Shown here: one piece after another, positions 1 through 9,382 of the stretch
Layout of the letters: every line of letters begins with the position of its first letter
How positions within the stretch are numbered: the first letter of the stretch is position 1
Source: JAZKDW01 sp040387375
GTDB lineage: Bacteria; Pseudomonadota; Gammaproteobacteria; Burkholderiales; Burkholderiaceae_D
Direction of reading: 5' to 3'
Length of the DNA stretch: 64,000 nucleotides
Assembly (NCBI GenBank): GCA_040387375.1
Contig: JAZKDW010000023.1
Span: 60,109-124,108 of the forward strand
Program-made: the position numbers and the translations under genes
The notes under the pieces: model-generated
The model's input: the letters and a program-made list of their open reading frames with translations, nothing else
Database searches by the model: none
Told to the model about the DNA's origin: nothing

Positions 1-174
1 GCCAACTATCCTCGGTGGATGGCTGGCAATCCGACCACCGGCGTATTGGAAACGACGACAATTGATGTCAGCAAAAACCCCGACGGAACGGCCAACCCTG
101 ACTGGCAATGCCATCGCTATAAAGTATTTGATAGCGTCATCCCGCTGCGTAACCTGATCTGGAAAGACTTATGA
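1..174 (+). CDS. pilW: PilW-like type IV pilus assembly protein, C-terminal end (partial)
   Basis: An open frame runs in from the left edge and stops at TGA 172-174, leaving 57 residues. The tail reads FDSVIPLRNLIW, which resembles the conserved C-terminal end of PilW minor pilins ('V-PLRN-IW'). Its stop overlaps the next start in an ATGA (171-174), so it is translationally coupled to a PilX-like gene, followed by PilY1: the standard pilW-pilX-pilY1 order. PilW is a prepilin-like minor pilin that helps prime pilus assembly in the inner membrane. The N-terminal pilin signal lies outside the window, so the assignment rests on the tail motif and the context. Confidence 0.8.
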   Translation, partial: ANYPRWMAGNPTTGVLETTTIDVSKNPDGTANPDWQCHRYKVFDSVIPLRNLIWKDL

Positions 175-851
175 GAGCCGGTTCCTTTTCAGGCCATGGT
201 CAGGCGGGTGTCTCGCGCAGCCGGCCCATGCCGGCGCGCCAGGATGGTGTGGTCCTGTACATTGCGCTGATCGTCCTGATTGCGATGACGCTGGCGGGCA
301 GCGCGCTGATCCGTTCGGCGGATACCGGCACCATGGTGGCCGGCAACCTGGCCTTCAAGAAAGCGGCGACGCTGGCCAGCGATGCCGGTGCCGAAGCGGC
401 AATTTCCTATCTATTGCCTCTTGAGGGCAGCGCGACACTGCATCAGGACCAGGCGGCCTCCGGATATTATGCGACCGCTCAATCCAGTCTGGACCTGACC
501 GGTAACAGCGGCATTGCCAACCTGGCGAAAGTCGACTGGGATGACAATAATTGCAACGGCGCGGGTGCGGCGGCATGCATCAAGGCTTCTGCCCCACTCA
601 CGACTGACGGGGCTGGTAATACAGTGACCTACATCATCCACCGTCTGTGCCAGGCCGCAGGCGACTCCAACTCGACATCGAACAGTTGCGTTACCTATCA
701 ATCTGTCGGCGCCAGCCCCAAAAGAGGCGAGCTTAAATACGGCGACGACAAGCGTTTCGAGCCACTGCCGACCGTGTATTACCGCATCACGACCAGAGTG
801 AAGGGGCCGAGGAACACGGTCAGTTTTGTTGAAACCATGCTGCATTTTTAA
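171..851 (+). CDS. pilX: PilX-like type IV pilus minor pilin
   Basis: This 226-residue protein has a basic N-terminus, then QDGVVLYIALIVLIAMTLAG (about residues 24-43) and the segment MVAGNLAFKKAA. That is the N-terminal helix pattern of PilX/PilW-type minor pilins, which lack the classical GFTLIE motif. The globular part contains several cysteines (about residues 124-174) that could form disulphides in the periplasm. The start is fixed by the ATGA overlap with the upstream PilW-like gene. PilX-family proteins sit at the pilus tip with PilY1 and promote pilus assembly and cell-cell contact. The family call is based on the helix motif and operon position, since the C-terminal domains diverge strongly. 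Confidence 0.85.
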   Translation: MRAGSFSGHGQAGVSRSRPMPARQDGVVLYIALIVLIAMTLAGSALIRSADTGTMVAGNLAFKKAATLASDAGAEAAISYLLPLEGSATLHQDQAASGYYATAQSSLDLTGNSGIANLAKVDWDDNNCNGAGAAACIKASAPLTTDGAGNTVTYIIHRLCQAAGDSNSTSNSCVTYQSVGASPKRGELKYGDDKRFEPLPTVYYRITTRVKGPRNTVSFVETMLHF

Positions 852-905
852 ATGCAACTTCCAGAAGAAACGATCATTCACCGACAGCAATCGCAGGAGT
901 CCATC

Positions 906-3900
906 ATGAAGCACTATTATTTTGTTGTCCGGCTTGTCGTGGCCGTTGTGGCAGGGATGTCATGGCCCGCTACCGCGGTGCATGCGGCTACAAGCGATCT
1001 CGCCAATGCCCCGCTGGCATCGCTGCCACCGGCTGCAATCAAGCCGAATGTGCTGTTCATCATGGACAACTCCGGCAGCATGGCCACTACCTATGTGCCG
1101 GATCTGGCTTCTAACTTCCGATGGATTTCTGGCGCGGCCAAGCCCAAATATGGCATGTACAACTACGTTTGCAACCCTCTTGCATATAATCCTGCAATCA
1201 CCTATAGCGCGCCGCCGAAAGCCGATGGGACCGGTAACATGGATAACGCTTCTTTCAGCGCCGCCAGGGTGAATGGTTATGTGAGCACCTCGGCCACAGT
1301 GGATCTCCGCAGCGCCTTCAACGTTGACGGCGTCGCGGGTAATGATAGGGCCGCCTTCTATTACAGATATAGCGGCGCCGCAGACGAGAGAATGATATGG
1401 AGCCCTGCTTTCCCTCTGTATGCGCGCTGCGTCAGTGTGGAAGGCGTTAATCCAGGCCTTGGCTTTTTCACCAAGGTCACCGTCGACAGTAATTCCGGCG
1501 TGGGCACTAATAGAGATGAAAGAACCAATTTCGCCAACTGGTTCTCTTATTACAGGACCCGGATGCTGACGATGAAAGCCGGGGTTTCGCGCGCATTCAA
1601 GGAGGTCAGTGGCAACATCCGTGTCGGTTATTTCACCATCCTGACGACTTTTGCGGCTGGTGCCCCCAACATGACTTTCCAGAATATCGCCGACTTCTCC
1701 GGCACGCACAAAACCGCATTCTTCAATAATCTGTATCTTGCCGAACCCTCTTACACAACACCGTTGCGCCCCGCATTGACCAGGGCGGGATTGATATACG
1801 CCGGCAGATATCTTACCGGTGAAAATGATCCGGTCCAGTATTCATGTCAGCGCAATTTCACCATCCTTTCCACTGACGGCAACTGGAATAGCGCGGAGGA
1901 AAAGCCCGGCATCTACAGCCCCGGAAAACTTGATGGCACTCCGGTAGGCAACCAGGACAATCTGTTGACGCGCCCGATGTACGATGGCACATCCACCGCC
2001 ACGCCACCAACAGCCGGCGGCGCGTCGGACACGCTGGCCGATATCGCCGCGTATTACTACAACACGGATTTGCGTACTCCGGAACTGGGAAATTGCGCGC
2101 CCCGGACTGGTATCGATCTCTGTGAAAATAATGTTCCGGGTTCAAGCAGTGACAACAATCCAAAGCAGCACATGACCACCTTCACCATCGGACTGGGCGT
2201 GGATGGCACGCTAAGGTACGATGAAAATTATGATACCGCCACGTCAGGCGATTTCTTCGATATCAAGCAAGGCACCAAAAACTGGCCGGATGCAAGCCCA
2301 GCCGCCGCCGAGTTCGATGGCAGGCGGATTGACGACCTGTGGCATGCGGCTGTCAATGGCCATGGCAAGTATTTCAGCGCAAAAACCCCGCAGGTTCTCT
2401 ACGATGGCATGTCCAAAGCGCTGGAATCGATAGCGCTCGCCGAGCGCACTGGGTCGTCGGCGGCAGCGGCTACCAGCAACCTGGAACCGGTACTGGGTGA
2501 TAACTACGTTTATATGGCGCTGTACCGGTCATTGAAGTGGGACGGCGACTTGCAGGCAAGGTCCATCGATCCAGCCACCGGCGCGCTTTCCACAAACCCC
2601 ATCTGGACAGCGCAAACCCAGCTGGACGCAAAAGTGAGCGCAGACAGCGATACCCGTACGATCTATACCTATGACCAGACCTTAAGCACTAAACTGAAGA
2701 CCTTTGTCTGGGACAATCTGAGTAACAGTGAGAAAGCGCTTTTCGAAAATATGTGCGGTAGTCCGAACAAACTGTCGCAGTGCGTGGGCCTGACCAACAC
2801 TCAAAAAACAATGATGGAGGGGCAAAATCTGCTCAATTTCATCCGTGGCCAATACCTGCTGGAAGAGCGGACCGCCAATGTCAATCCCCTCTATCGGATG
2901 CGCGAGCATGTGCTGGGCGACATGGTGAATTCGCAACCGGTCTATGTGAAGCGGCCACCGTTCAAATATTCCGACGCCAACTACAGCACGTTTCGCGACA
3001 CGACCCAGCTGAACCGTGCGGGCAGGGTGTATGTTGCCGCCAACGACGGCATGCTGCACGCATTTAATGCCGATACCGGAGCTGAAGAATGGGCTTATGT
3101 TCCCAGTGAAATGATGCCGAGTCTTTACAGGCTGGCGGACAAGAATTACGAAGGCAACCACCGGTATTATGTGGACGGGACGCCTGTCATTGGCGACATC
3201 TGTCCGAGAGCGCCAGCGGACACCTGCAGCGCAAGTCAATGGAAGACGATACTGGTTGGCGGCTTTAATGCCGGCGGCAGAGGATATTACGCGCTGGATA
3301 TTACCGATCCGGCCAATCCCAAGGCATTGTGGAACTACAAGACCAAGGATCTCGGTTACACCTTCGGCAACCCTGTCATTACCAAACGGGCCAATGGTGC
3401 ATGGGTCGTGGTGTTTGCCTCCGGGTATAACAATCTGAAGGATACCGCCGATGACGAGAGCGTCTATGACAACGATGAAACGGGACGCGGCGATGGACAA
3501 GGGCATCTGTATGTGCTTGATGCGTATACCGGCGTGAAGCAGGTGAGACTCGACACCGGAATCGGAACCCGGACTACACCCAGCGGTCTGGCAAAAATCA
3601 ATGCCTGGATAGAGAGCACGTCTGACAATACCGCAAAGCGCTTTTATGGTGGCGACCTGCTGGGCAACGTCTGGCGTTTCGATATTGACGATGTCGTCGC
3701 GCCGTCTGGCAGAGAAGCCTTCAAGATTGCCGAACTCGGAAATTCTGGCAGTGTGGGCATACAGCCAATTACGATCAAACCGGAGTTGACCGAGATTCAA
3801 TCGGGAGGCCAGTCCTATGCAGTGGTGCATGTGGCTACCGGACGTTATATGGGTGCTACCGATCTGCTCGACGCCAGCAAGACCCAGCAGTCGATTTATG

Positions 3901-4427
3901 CAATCAAGGATACGCTTGCCAATACGTCGCTGGGCAAGGTACGCGCGTCGGCAGCCGATCTGGTCCAGCAGACACTGACCGCCGTTACAGGCGGGGCGGG
4001 CCGGAGCACCAGCACCAATCCGGTGAACTGGGCCACCAATAACGGCTGGTATGTGGACCTCAATCCCGGCAACACCTCGCCCGGCGAACGGGTCACCGTG
4101 GAGATGCAGCAGCAACTTGGGCTGTTGACCGTCGTTGCCAACGTGCCGGAGTCAAATTCCTGTACCGTAGGCGGTTACGCCTGGTTATATCATTTTGATA
4201 TCCGGAGTGGTCAATATGTGCAAAGCGCCGTCGGTTCTCTGGCCGGGAAGAAGCTGAGCCAGAATGCACTGGCGGCAGGACTCAAGACCGTCCTGCTGAC
4301 CACCGGGAAAACTACCACCTATGTGACCGATACGGGCGGGGGCATTACGGGCATGGATGACCCATCGTCGGGAGGGGGGGCAGGTACGGGAGCGCGGCGG
4401 ATTTCATGGCGCGAACTCACCGAATGA
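906..4427 (+). CDS. pilY1: PilY1-like type IV pilus tip adhesin
   Basis: This gene encodes 1,173 residues from ATG 906, chosen over the in-frame ATG at 852 because AGGAGT lies just upstream and a signal peptide follows (MKHYYFVVRLVVAVVAG, cleaved after about VHA). Residues about 45-60 read PNVLFIMDNSGSM, the DxSxS MIDAS start of a von Willebrand A-like domain. The C-terminal half, from about residue 650, is the PilY1 beta-propeller ('YVAANDGMLHAF', 'ADTGAEEWAYVP', 'GGFNAGGRGYYALDI'). An Asp-rich loop near residue 845-865 (DDESVYDNDETGRGDG) may be the calcium site that controls retraction in Pseudomonas PilY1. Known family role: tip-located adhesin and mechanosensor. It is the last clear pilus gene of the operon. 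Confidence 0.92.
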   Translation: MKHYYFVVRLVVAVVAGMSWPATAVHAATSDLANAPLASLPPAAIKPNVLFIMDNSGSMATTYVPDLASNFRWISGAAKPKYGMYNYVCNPLAYNPAITYSAPPKADGTGNMDNASFSAARVNGYVSTSATVDLRSAFNVDGVAGNDRAAFYYRYSGAADERMIWSPAFPLYARCVSVEGVNPGLGFFTKVTVDSNSGVGTNRDERTNFANWFSYYRTRMLTMKAGVSRAFKEVSGNIRVGYFTILTTFAAGAPNMTFQNIADFSGTHKTAFFNNLYLAEPSYTTPLRPALTRAGLIYAGRYLTGENDPVQYSCQRNFTILSTDGNWNSAEEKPGIYSPGKLDGTPVGNQDNLLTRPMYDGTSTATPPTAGGASDTLADIAAYYYNTDLRTPELGNCAPRTGIDLCENNVPGSSSDNNPKQHMTTFTIGLGVDGTLRYDENYDTATSGDFFDIKQGTKNWPDASPAAAEFDGRRIDDLWHAAVNGHGKYFSAKTPQVLYDGMSKALESIALAERTGSSAAAATSNLEPVLGDNYVYMALYRSLKWDGDLQARSIDPATGALSTNPIWTAQTQLDAKVSADSDTRTIYTYDQTLSTKLKTFVWDNLSNSEKALFENMCGSPNKLSQCVGLTNTQKTMMEGQNLLNFIRGQYLLEERTANVNPLYRMREHVLGDMVNSQPVYVKRPPFKYSDANYSTFRDTTQLNRAGRVYVAANDGMLHAFNADTGAEEWAYVPSEMMPSLYRLADKNYEGNHRYYVDGTPVIGDICPRAPADTCSASQWKTILVGGFNAGGRGYYALDITDPANPKALWNYKTKDLGYTFGNPVITKRANGAWVVVFASGYNNLKDTADDESVYDNDETGRGDGQGHLYVLDAYTGVKQVRLDTGIGTRTTPSGLAKINAWIESTSDNTAKRFYGGDLLGNVWRFDIDDVVAPSGREAFKIAELGNSGSVGIQPITIKPELTEIQSGGQSYAVVHVATGRYMGATDLLDASKTQQSIYAIKDTLANTSLGKVRASAADLVQQTLTAVTGGAGRSTSTNPVNWATNNGWYVDLNPGNTSPGERVTVEMQQQLGLLTVVANVPESNSCTVGGYAWLYHFDIRSGQYVQSAVGSLAGKKLSQNALAAGLKTVLLTTGKTTTYVTDTGGGITGMDDPSSGGGAGTGARRISWRELTE

Positions 4428-4452
4428 AGGCACGGGCCTGACTTCTGTTCAC

Positions 4453-5103
4453 ATGCGATCCATTACCGAACAGTCCGAACGAATAACGGCAACACGGTTG
4501 CTGGCGTTAGGATTGTCGGCGATGGCGCATATGGCATTGACCCTGACCTTCCATCTTGGCGGCAACGTGCAGGCTGAAGGAACGGGGCGCCAGCAAATGC
4601 CGGATGCGCAAACAACGGTACGCCTCTTCAACCCGGGTAACACCGGCATGCCTTCTCTGCCGATGCCTGCCGGCGCTGCTGCAAGAAAAAATGCAACGAT
4701 GGCCGCCGAGGCAACACACGGCTTGCCGGCAGAAAGCGCGCTGGTGGAGATCGCAAAGCCGCTGGAGCCATATTATTTCCGCACCTCGGAACTGACCGCA
4801 AAACCCTTTGTCCTGCAAGACATTCCTGTCGAACTCAATTTGCCGGATGTGCCGCCGCAGCGAGCTGCTTTCCGCTTGTTCCTTAATGAATATGGCGACG
4901 TCGACCGCGTCCTGGTAGAAACATCCGGACTGAGCGAATGGGGAGAACGGTTCCTGACCGATGTCTTTTACGGCACGAAGTTTTATCCCGGAAAAATCGA
5001 CGGTATCCCGGTAAAAAGCCAGATCAGGATCGAGATGTCGATCGAGGAAGCCGCGCCGGCGCCCTCCGGCACCACATCCACTGCTGCCGGCAAGACCCTG
5101 TAG
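4453..5103 (+). CDS. TonB C-terminal-like membrane-anchored protein
   Basis: This 216-residue protein has one N-terminal membrane segment (about residues 18-38, LLALGLSAMAHMALTLTF). A Pro/Ala-rich middle follows, then a C-terminal domain of about 90 residues (RAAFRLFLNEYGDVDRVLVETSGLSEWGERF… FYPGKIDGIPVKSQI). The pattern of a first strand, 'G-V--V', a helix and a last strand containing 'G-PV-S-I-IE' matches TonB C-terminal folds. ATG 4453 is preferred because the longer frame from 4357 overlaps the end of pilY1 and adds no recognisable sequence. No exbB/exbD or receptor gene is nearby, and the gene follows pilY1 by 25 nt, so a role in pilus assembly or envelope coupling is as likely as iron uptake. 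Confidence 0.6.
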   Translation: MRSITEQSERITATRLLALGLSAMAHMALTLTFHLGGNVQAEGTGRQQMPDAQTTVRLFNPGNTGMPSLPMPAGAAARKNATMAAEATHGLPAESALVEIAKPLEPYYFRTSELTAKPFVLQDIPVELNLPDVPPQRAAFRLFLNEYGDVDRVLVETSGLSEWGERFLTDVFYGTKFYPGKIDGIPVKSQIRIEMSIEEAAPAPSGTTSTAAGKTL

Positions 5104-5199
5104 ACTCTCTGCTAAGTATCTGTCCCCGCGCGCAGGTACGGGGAATTGACTCTCCCGGCAGCAGTCAAATATTCAATTAACCAGGCAAGGAAACAAGTC

Positions 5200-6591
5200 A
5201 TGGCTGGCAGAACAGAACACGATAGTTTTGGTCCGATCGAGGTTCCCGAAAATCATTTGTGGGGCGCCCAAACCCAGCGCTCGCTTCAACACTTCCGCAT
5301 TTCCAGTGAGCGCATGCCGGCCGAACTGATCACTGCGCTGGCTGAAGTCAAACGTGCCTGTGCGCACGTCAATCGCGACCTCAAGCGGCTGCCGGACGAC
5401 AAAGCGCAAGCCATCATGGAAGCGGCGCAGGAGGTGATCGCTGGCCGTCATGCCGACGAGTTTCCGCTGTCGGTCTGGCAGACCGGTTCCGGCACCCAGA
5501 CCAACATGAACATGAATGAAGTCCTGGCCAATCGTGCGTCCGAGTTGATGGGCGGCGGACGTGGCGCGGCGCGCCTGGTGCATCCGAACGACGACGTCAA
5601 TCTGGGTCAATCGTCGAACGATATATTTCCGACCGCGATGCATGTCGCAGCAACCTTCGGCATCACCGACCGGCTGCTGCCGGCGCTGCGAGACCTGCGT
5701 GCAACCCTGAGGAAAAAATCGGAAGAATTCGCCGCCATCGTCAAGATCGGACGCACCCATCTGCAAGACGCCACACCGCTCACGCTGGGACAGGAATTTT
5801 CCGGCTACGTGGCCCAGCTCGAACATGCGGAATCGCTGATCGTGGCGGTATTGCCCGCGCTGCATGTACTGGCAGCCGGCGGCACCGCGGTCGGCACCGG
5901 CCTCAACACACATCCGGAGTTCGGCGACCGCGTCGCGACTGAATTGGCCAAAAGCAGCGGCTTCCCGTTCCGGACCGCAGTCAATAAATTCGCCGCGCTG
6001 GCCGCGCATGACGAGCTGGTCGCCGCCCATGGCGCCCTCAAGACGCTGGCCGTTGCCCTGAACAAGATTGCCAATGATGTGCGCTGGCTGGCCTCAGGCC
6101 CGCGTTCCGGACTCGGCGAACTTGCCATCCCGGAAAATGAACCGGGCAGTTCGATCATGCCCGGCAAGGTTAATCCCACCCAGTGCGAGGCACTGACCAT
6201 GTTGTGCGCCCAAGTATTCGGCAATGACATGGCGATTACCGTCGGCGGCGCGTCGGGCAATTTTGAATTGAATGTGTACAAACCGCTCATCGCCCATAAT
6301 TTTTTGCAGAGTGTGCGTCTGCTGGGCGATGGCATGAAAAGTTTTGATGAACACTGTGCCGGCGGCATCCAGGCCAACCGCGACCGCATCGCAGAATTAA
6401 TGGAGCGTTCACTGATGCTGGTTACCGCATTGACGCCCCACATCGGTTATGACAAGGCGGCACACATCGCCAAACGGGCGCATCAAGATGGGAGCACGCT
6501 GAAGGAAGCGGCACTGGTGCTGGGTTACGTCACCGACGAAGAGTTCGGGCGCTGGGTGCAGGCTGAACAGATGACTGGTCCGAATGCTTGA
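5200..6591 (+). CDS. fumC: Class II fumarate hydratase
   Basis: This 463-residue protein matches the length of iron-independent fumarase C, which interconverts fumarate and L-malate in the TCA cycle (homotetramer, cytoplasm). The fumarase/aspartase signature GSSIMPGKVNP is at about residue 317. The substrate-binding segments TGSGTQTNMNMNEV and HPNDDVNLGQSSND are both intact. ATG 5200 is preceded by AAGGAAAC; the longer frame from 5146 lacks this. Class II enzymes are oxygen- and iron-stable, so they are often used under oxidative or iron stress. It stands alone between the pilus operon and a convergent gene. Confidence 0.96.
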   Translation: MAGRTEHDSFGPIEVPENHLWGAQTQRSLQHFRISSERMPAELITALAEVKRACAHVNRDLKRLPDDKAQAIMEAAQEVIAGRHADEFPLSVWQTGSGTQTNMNMNEVLANRASELMGGGRGAARLVHPNDDVNLGQSSNDIFPTAMHVAATFGITDRLLPALRDLRATLRKKSEEFAAIVKIGRTHLQDATPLTLGQEFSGYVAQLEHAESLIVAVLPALHVLAAGGTAVGTGLNTHPEFGDRVATELAKSSGFPFRTAVNKFAALAAHDELVAAHGALKTLAVALNKIANDVRWLASGPRSGLGELAIPENEPGSSIMPGKVNPTQCEALTMLCAQVFGNDMAITVGGASGNFELNVYKPLIAHNFLQSVRLLGDGMKSFDEHCAGGIQANRDRIAELMERSLMLVTALTPHIGYDKAAHIAKRAHQDGSTLKEAALVLGYVTDEEFGRWVQAEQMTGPNA

Positions 6592-6599
6592 TGCCGCAG

Positions 6600-6623
6600 T
6601 CCGGCGGCAACATGTCCGCCGGA
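6600..6623. terminator. Hairpin between convergent fumC and glsB-like gene
   Basis: A perfect 8-bp inverted repeat, TCCGGCGG (6600-6607) and CCGCCGGA (6616-6623), with an 8-nt loop lies 9 nt after the fumC stop. No U-tract follows on either strand, so it may be a weak terminator or an mRNA 3'-end stabiliser. Confidence 0.4.
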
Positions 6624-6645
6624 TACAATTCACTTTCATTCACTT

Positions 6646-6915
6646 TCATCGCGGGGAGCCGCGCCGGAACAAATTCACGATCGCCAGCAGTATCACCGCG
6701 CCCAGCAAGGACACCAGCAGCGAACCGATACTGAAATCGCTTTGATTGATCGTACCGGTTCCAAACAATGGGGCAAGCAACCATCCACCCAGCAGGGCGC
6801 CGACAATACCCACCACCACATTGAGAATCATGCCCTGCTGTGCATTGGTTTTCATGATCATGCTTGCAATCCAGCCGAGTAAGCCGCCAACAACAATCCA
6901 GATAATGAAATTCAT
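6646..6915 (-). CDS. GlsB/YeaQ/YmgE family stress-response membrane protein
   Basis: This 89-residue protein is almost wholly hydrophobic with three membrane segments (MNFIIWIVVGGLLGWIAS; ILNVVVGIVGALLGGWLL; SLLVSLLGAVILLAIVNLF). The glycine-rich 'GGLLGW' and 'NVVVGIVGA-LGGWL' patterns are diagnostic of the transglycosylase-associated/YeaQ family. ATG 6915 has a strong GGAG 10 nt upstream, so the longer frame from 6954 is rejected. Relatives are small inner-membrane proteins induced by acid, osmotic or general stress; their biochemical role is not established. It converges with fumC and is divergent from the sensor kinase. Confidence 0.88.
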   Translation of the reverse strand: MNFIIWIVVGGLLGWIASMIMKTNAQQGMILNVVVGIVGALLGGWLLAPLFGTGTINQSDFSIGSLLVSLLGAVILLAIVNLFRRGSPR

Positions 6916-7345
6916 TTTTTTCTCCAAAAAAGTAAGCCAGACCGGCTGAATCAAAGTAGAAAAAATATGAGCAATCCTTGGGCCAGCTTTTTACACGCTC
7001 AAGATCCAAGAACCTGGGATTTAGATCGGGTAGCCTTGTAATTGTTTCAGGCATCGGTGAAAACAATACAAGGTCTATCAGGAATTTTGCCGGCACCGGC
7101 GTTCTGCTTCGGTAAAACGAAAATCATGCGACAATCCATCGGCTGCCTGCGATAAATTATCCTGGCACATTTCATGAACATACAATCCCAAGGACTGTAA
7201 TCGGCCGTTGACGTTCCGGGACACGGAACCTTGGAAAGACATCATTGTCAGTATAGTGCCGATTTGAAACTTACTTTCAGTTCATTGATGAAAGAAACTA
7301 TAAATCAAACGTGCACATAATTGTCATCGGTGGGGAAGGTAATGA
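6916..7345. other. 430-bp divergent intergenic region with a strong hairpin
   Basis: I see no supported gene here. It separates the minus-strand glsB-like gene from the plus-strand kinase and so must carry both promoters. A 12-bp hairpin with one bulged A lies at 7035-7072 (CTTGTA-A-TTGTTT pairing with AAACAA-TACAAG, 13-nt loop). A second structured stretch lies at 7188-7234 (GTTCC/GGAAC nested next to CCAAGG/CCTTGG). An AT-rich element TATAAA near 7300 could be a -10 for the kinase, but it has no convincing -35. Confidence 0.5.
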
Positions 7346-9382
7346 ATGTCGTCTGACGCAGAAAATCCGCAACACCGCCCGCCAGCATTTTTCCTGTCAC
7401 TCACTTCGGTGGCGGCCGCCTTGCTGGTGGTGTCCGGCGCACTCGTACTCTATGGCTGGCACGTGGGTTTTGAGCCGCTCAGGAACGTGCTGCCGCAGAT
7501 CAGCGCAATAAACGCCAACACGGGCGCCGGCTTTATACTTGCCGGCATGGCATTGTGGTTGCAGCGTGCGGCCAGGCCGTCGAAGACCATGCTGCAACGT
7601 TTGCAGCTTGTGCTCGCATCGCTGCTGGCGCTGGCAGTGATCCTGCTTGGCGCCTTGACGCTGGCGCAGGATTTGCTCCAGGTCGATTTTCACATTGATC
7701 AATTATTGTTCATCGTACCGTCCGTGGATGGTGTTCTGCATCCCGGCCGCATGTCGCCGTTTGTCGCGCTCAGTTTTCTGTTGGCGGGCACGGCGCTGCT
7801 ATTGCTGGATCATGCGACCCGTGGCGGTCATTATCCGGCCGAGTATTGTGCGCTGACAGTGGTCGGCATCATGGGTATCCCGCTGATCGGTTACCTCTAC
7901 GCCGTCACCGGCATCGTTGACGAAAATTATTTTCCCGGCGTGGCGCCGCAAATTCCGCTGCTATTCATCGTGCTTGGTTTCGGCATCATGAGCGCACGTC
8001 CTGCGCATCGCCTGATGTCACTGATGAACAGCAAGGCGCCGGGCGGGCATCTGCTGCGCCGGCTGCTGCCACAAAGTTTGCTGCTGCTCGTGATGTTCAA
8101 TCTGCTGGTCGAATGGGGCGCGCGGCGCGGCTTGTACGGACCGGAAAGCATTTCGCCCCTGCTTGTGCTGCTGGCCGGCGGCTGGTTGTCGATCCTGTTC
8201 TGGCGTGCGGCGGCGCTGCTGAACCGGGAATACGATGTGCGCAGAAAAGGCGAAGCCGCGCTGGGGGAATCGAATGCGCTGCTCCATGTGGTAAGCGACA
8301 ACACGCCTGATGCGATTTTTGTAAAAGACCGCAATGGCCGCATGATTTTCGCCAACCCGGCGACACTGCGCATGCTGGACAAGAGCGCCCCCGACGTCAT
8401 CGGACATGTCAGCAGCGAGATCTATGCGGACGCGGCCGATGCGCAAATGGTCGATGCAAACGATCAGCAGGTGGTTAGCAGCGGCAGGGCGCAAATGATG
8501 GAGGAAACCCTGCACTATCCTTACGGCGCCAGGACTTTTTATTCAACCCGGGCGCCGTGGATCAATGATCATGGTGAGGTCATCGGCGTGGTCGGCATCA
8601 GCACTGATATCACCGACCGCAAGCGGATAGAGGATGCGCTCAAGGCGCACGAGACGCAGCTGGAGGTGCTGGTCGCGGCCCGCACCGCTGAGGTCAGCGA
8701 GCTGATGGCGCATCTGGAGTCGACCCGCGAGGAAGAGAAGCGCGCGATTGCCCGCGAGCTGCATGACGACCTTGGTTCGGCGCTCACTGCGTTGAACATG
8801 CATCTGGCCATCCTGTTCCAGAAAATGCCGGCGCAACCCGACCTGACCGAACGCTCGGTGCAGATAAAGGCGCTGCTGAGTTCGGTTACCCAGACCACGC
8901 GCCGTATCCAGATCGGCTTGCGTCCCGATAAGCTGGATATCTTCGGCATCAAGATTGCCATTGCCGAGCAGGCGCTTGAATTTGAAACCTACACTGGCGT
9001 CACCTGCCACGCCAGCCTGCCCGATGAGGAATTATCGTACACGCCGCAAATGGATATAGCGCTGTTCCGGCTGGTGCAGGAAGCCCTCAATAATATTGCC
9101 AAGCATGCCAAGGCAACCCGTGTCGATGTGGTGCTGGACGATAACGATGATGAAATCATGCTCAGCATTCGTGACAATGGTGTGGGCATGTCAGCGCTGC
9201 CGGACCCCAGCCGCATTACGCATGGCTTGCGCGGAATGCGTGAGCGCGCCAGTTATCTCGGCGGCGATATCAGGATCACCAGTGCGCCAGGCAATGGAAC
9301 CAGCATTGTCGTGAGACTTCCAAAGCAGCCGGTTGATGCGCCTGGCGCCGTGCGGGAAAAAGGGCTTGGCCTGGGGAGTTAA
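7346..9382 (+). CDS. Membrane PAS sensor histidine kinase of the NarL/DegS type (HisKA_3)
   Basis: This 678-residue kinase has an N-terminal membrane sensor region of about 7-8 helices (residues about 14-290). A PAS domain follows (about 305-425, 'DNTPDAIFVKDRNGRMIFANPA'), then a short coiled coil and a HisKA_3 dimerisation domain with the phospho-acceptor His in RELHDDLGS (about residue 472). A GHKL ATPase domain ends the protein ('QEALNNIAKHAKA', 'DNGVGM', 'GLRGMRERA'). Such kinases phosphorylate LuxR-type response regulators. Two receiver genes lie immediately downstream on the opposite strand, so the partners are probably encoded there. Its stop shares a TTAA with the stop of the convergent regulator. 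The ligand sensed by the membrane region is unknown. Confidence 0.88.
   Translation: MSSDAENPQHRPPAFFLSLTSVAAALLVVSGALVLYGWHVGFEPLRNVLPQISAINANTGAGFILAGMALWLQRAARPSKTMLQRLQLVLASLLALAVILLGALTLAQDLLQVDFHIDQLLFIVPSVDGVLHPGRMSPFVALSFLLAGTALLLLDHATRGGHYPAEYCALTVVGIMGIPLIGYLYAVTGIVDENYFPGVAPQIPLLFIVLGFGIMSARPAHRLMSLMNSKAPGGHLLRRLLPQSLLLLVMFNLLVEWGARRGLYGPESISPLLVLLAGGWLSILFWRAAALLNREYDVRRKGEAALGESNALLHVVSDNTPDAIFVKDRNGRMIFANPATLRMLDKSAPDVIGHVSSEIYADAADAQMVDANDQQVVSSGRAQMMEETLHYPYGARTFYSTRAPWINDHGEVIGVVGISTDITDRKRIEDALKAHETQLEVLVAARTAEVSELMAHLESTREEEKRAIARELHDDLGSALTALNMHLAILFQKMPAQPDLTERSVQIKALLSSVTQTTRRIQIGLRPDKLDIFGIKIAIAEQALEFETYTGVTCHASLPDEELSYTPQMDIALFRLVQEALNNIAKHAKATRVDVVLDDNDDEIMLSIRDNGVGMSALPDPSRITHGLRGMRERASYLGGDIRITSAPGNGTSIVVRLPKQPVDAPGAVREKGLGLGS

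Noticed and set aside
2682..4115. Minus-strand 477-codon gene inside pilY1
   Set aside because: It is antisense to a well-supported gene and shows no domain; long antisense frames are usual in GC-rich DNA.
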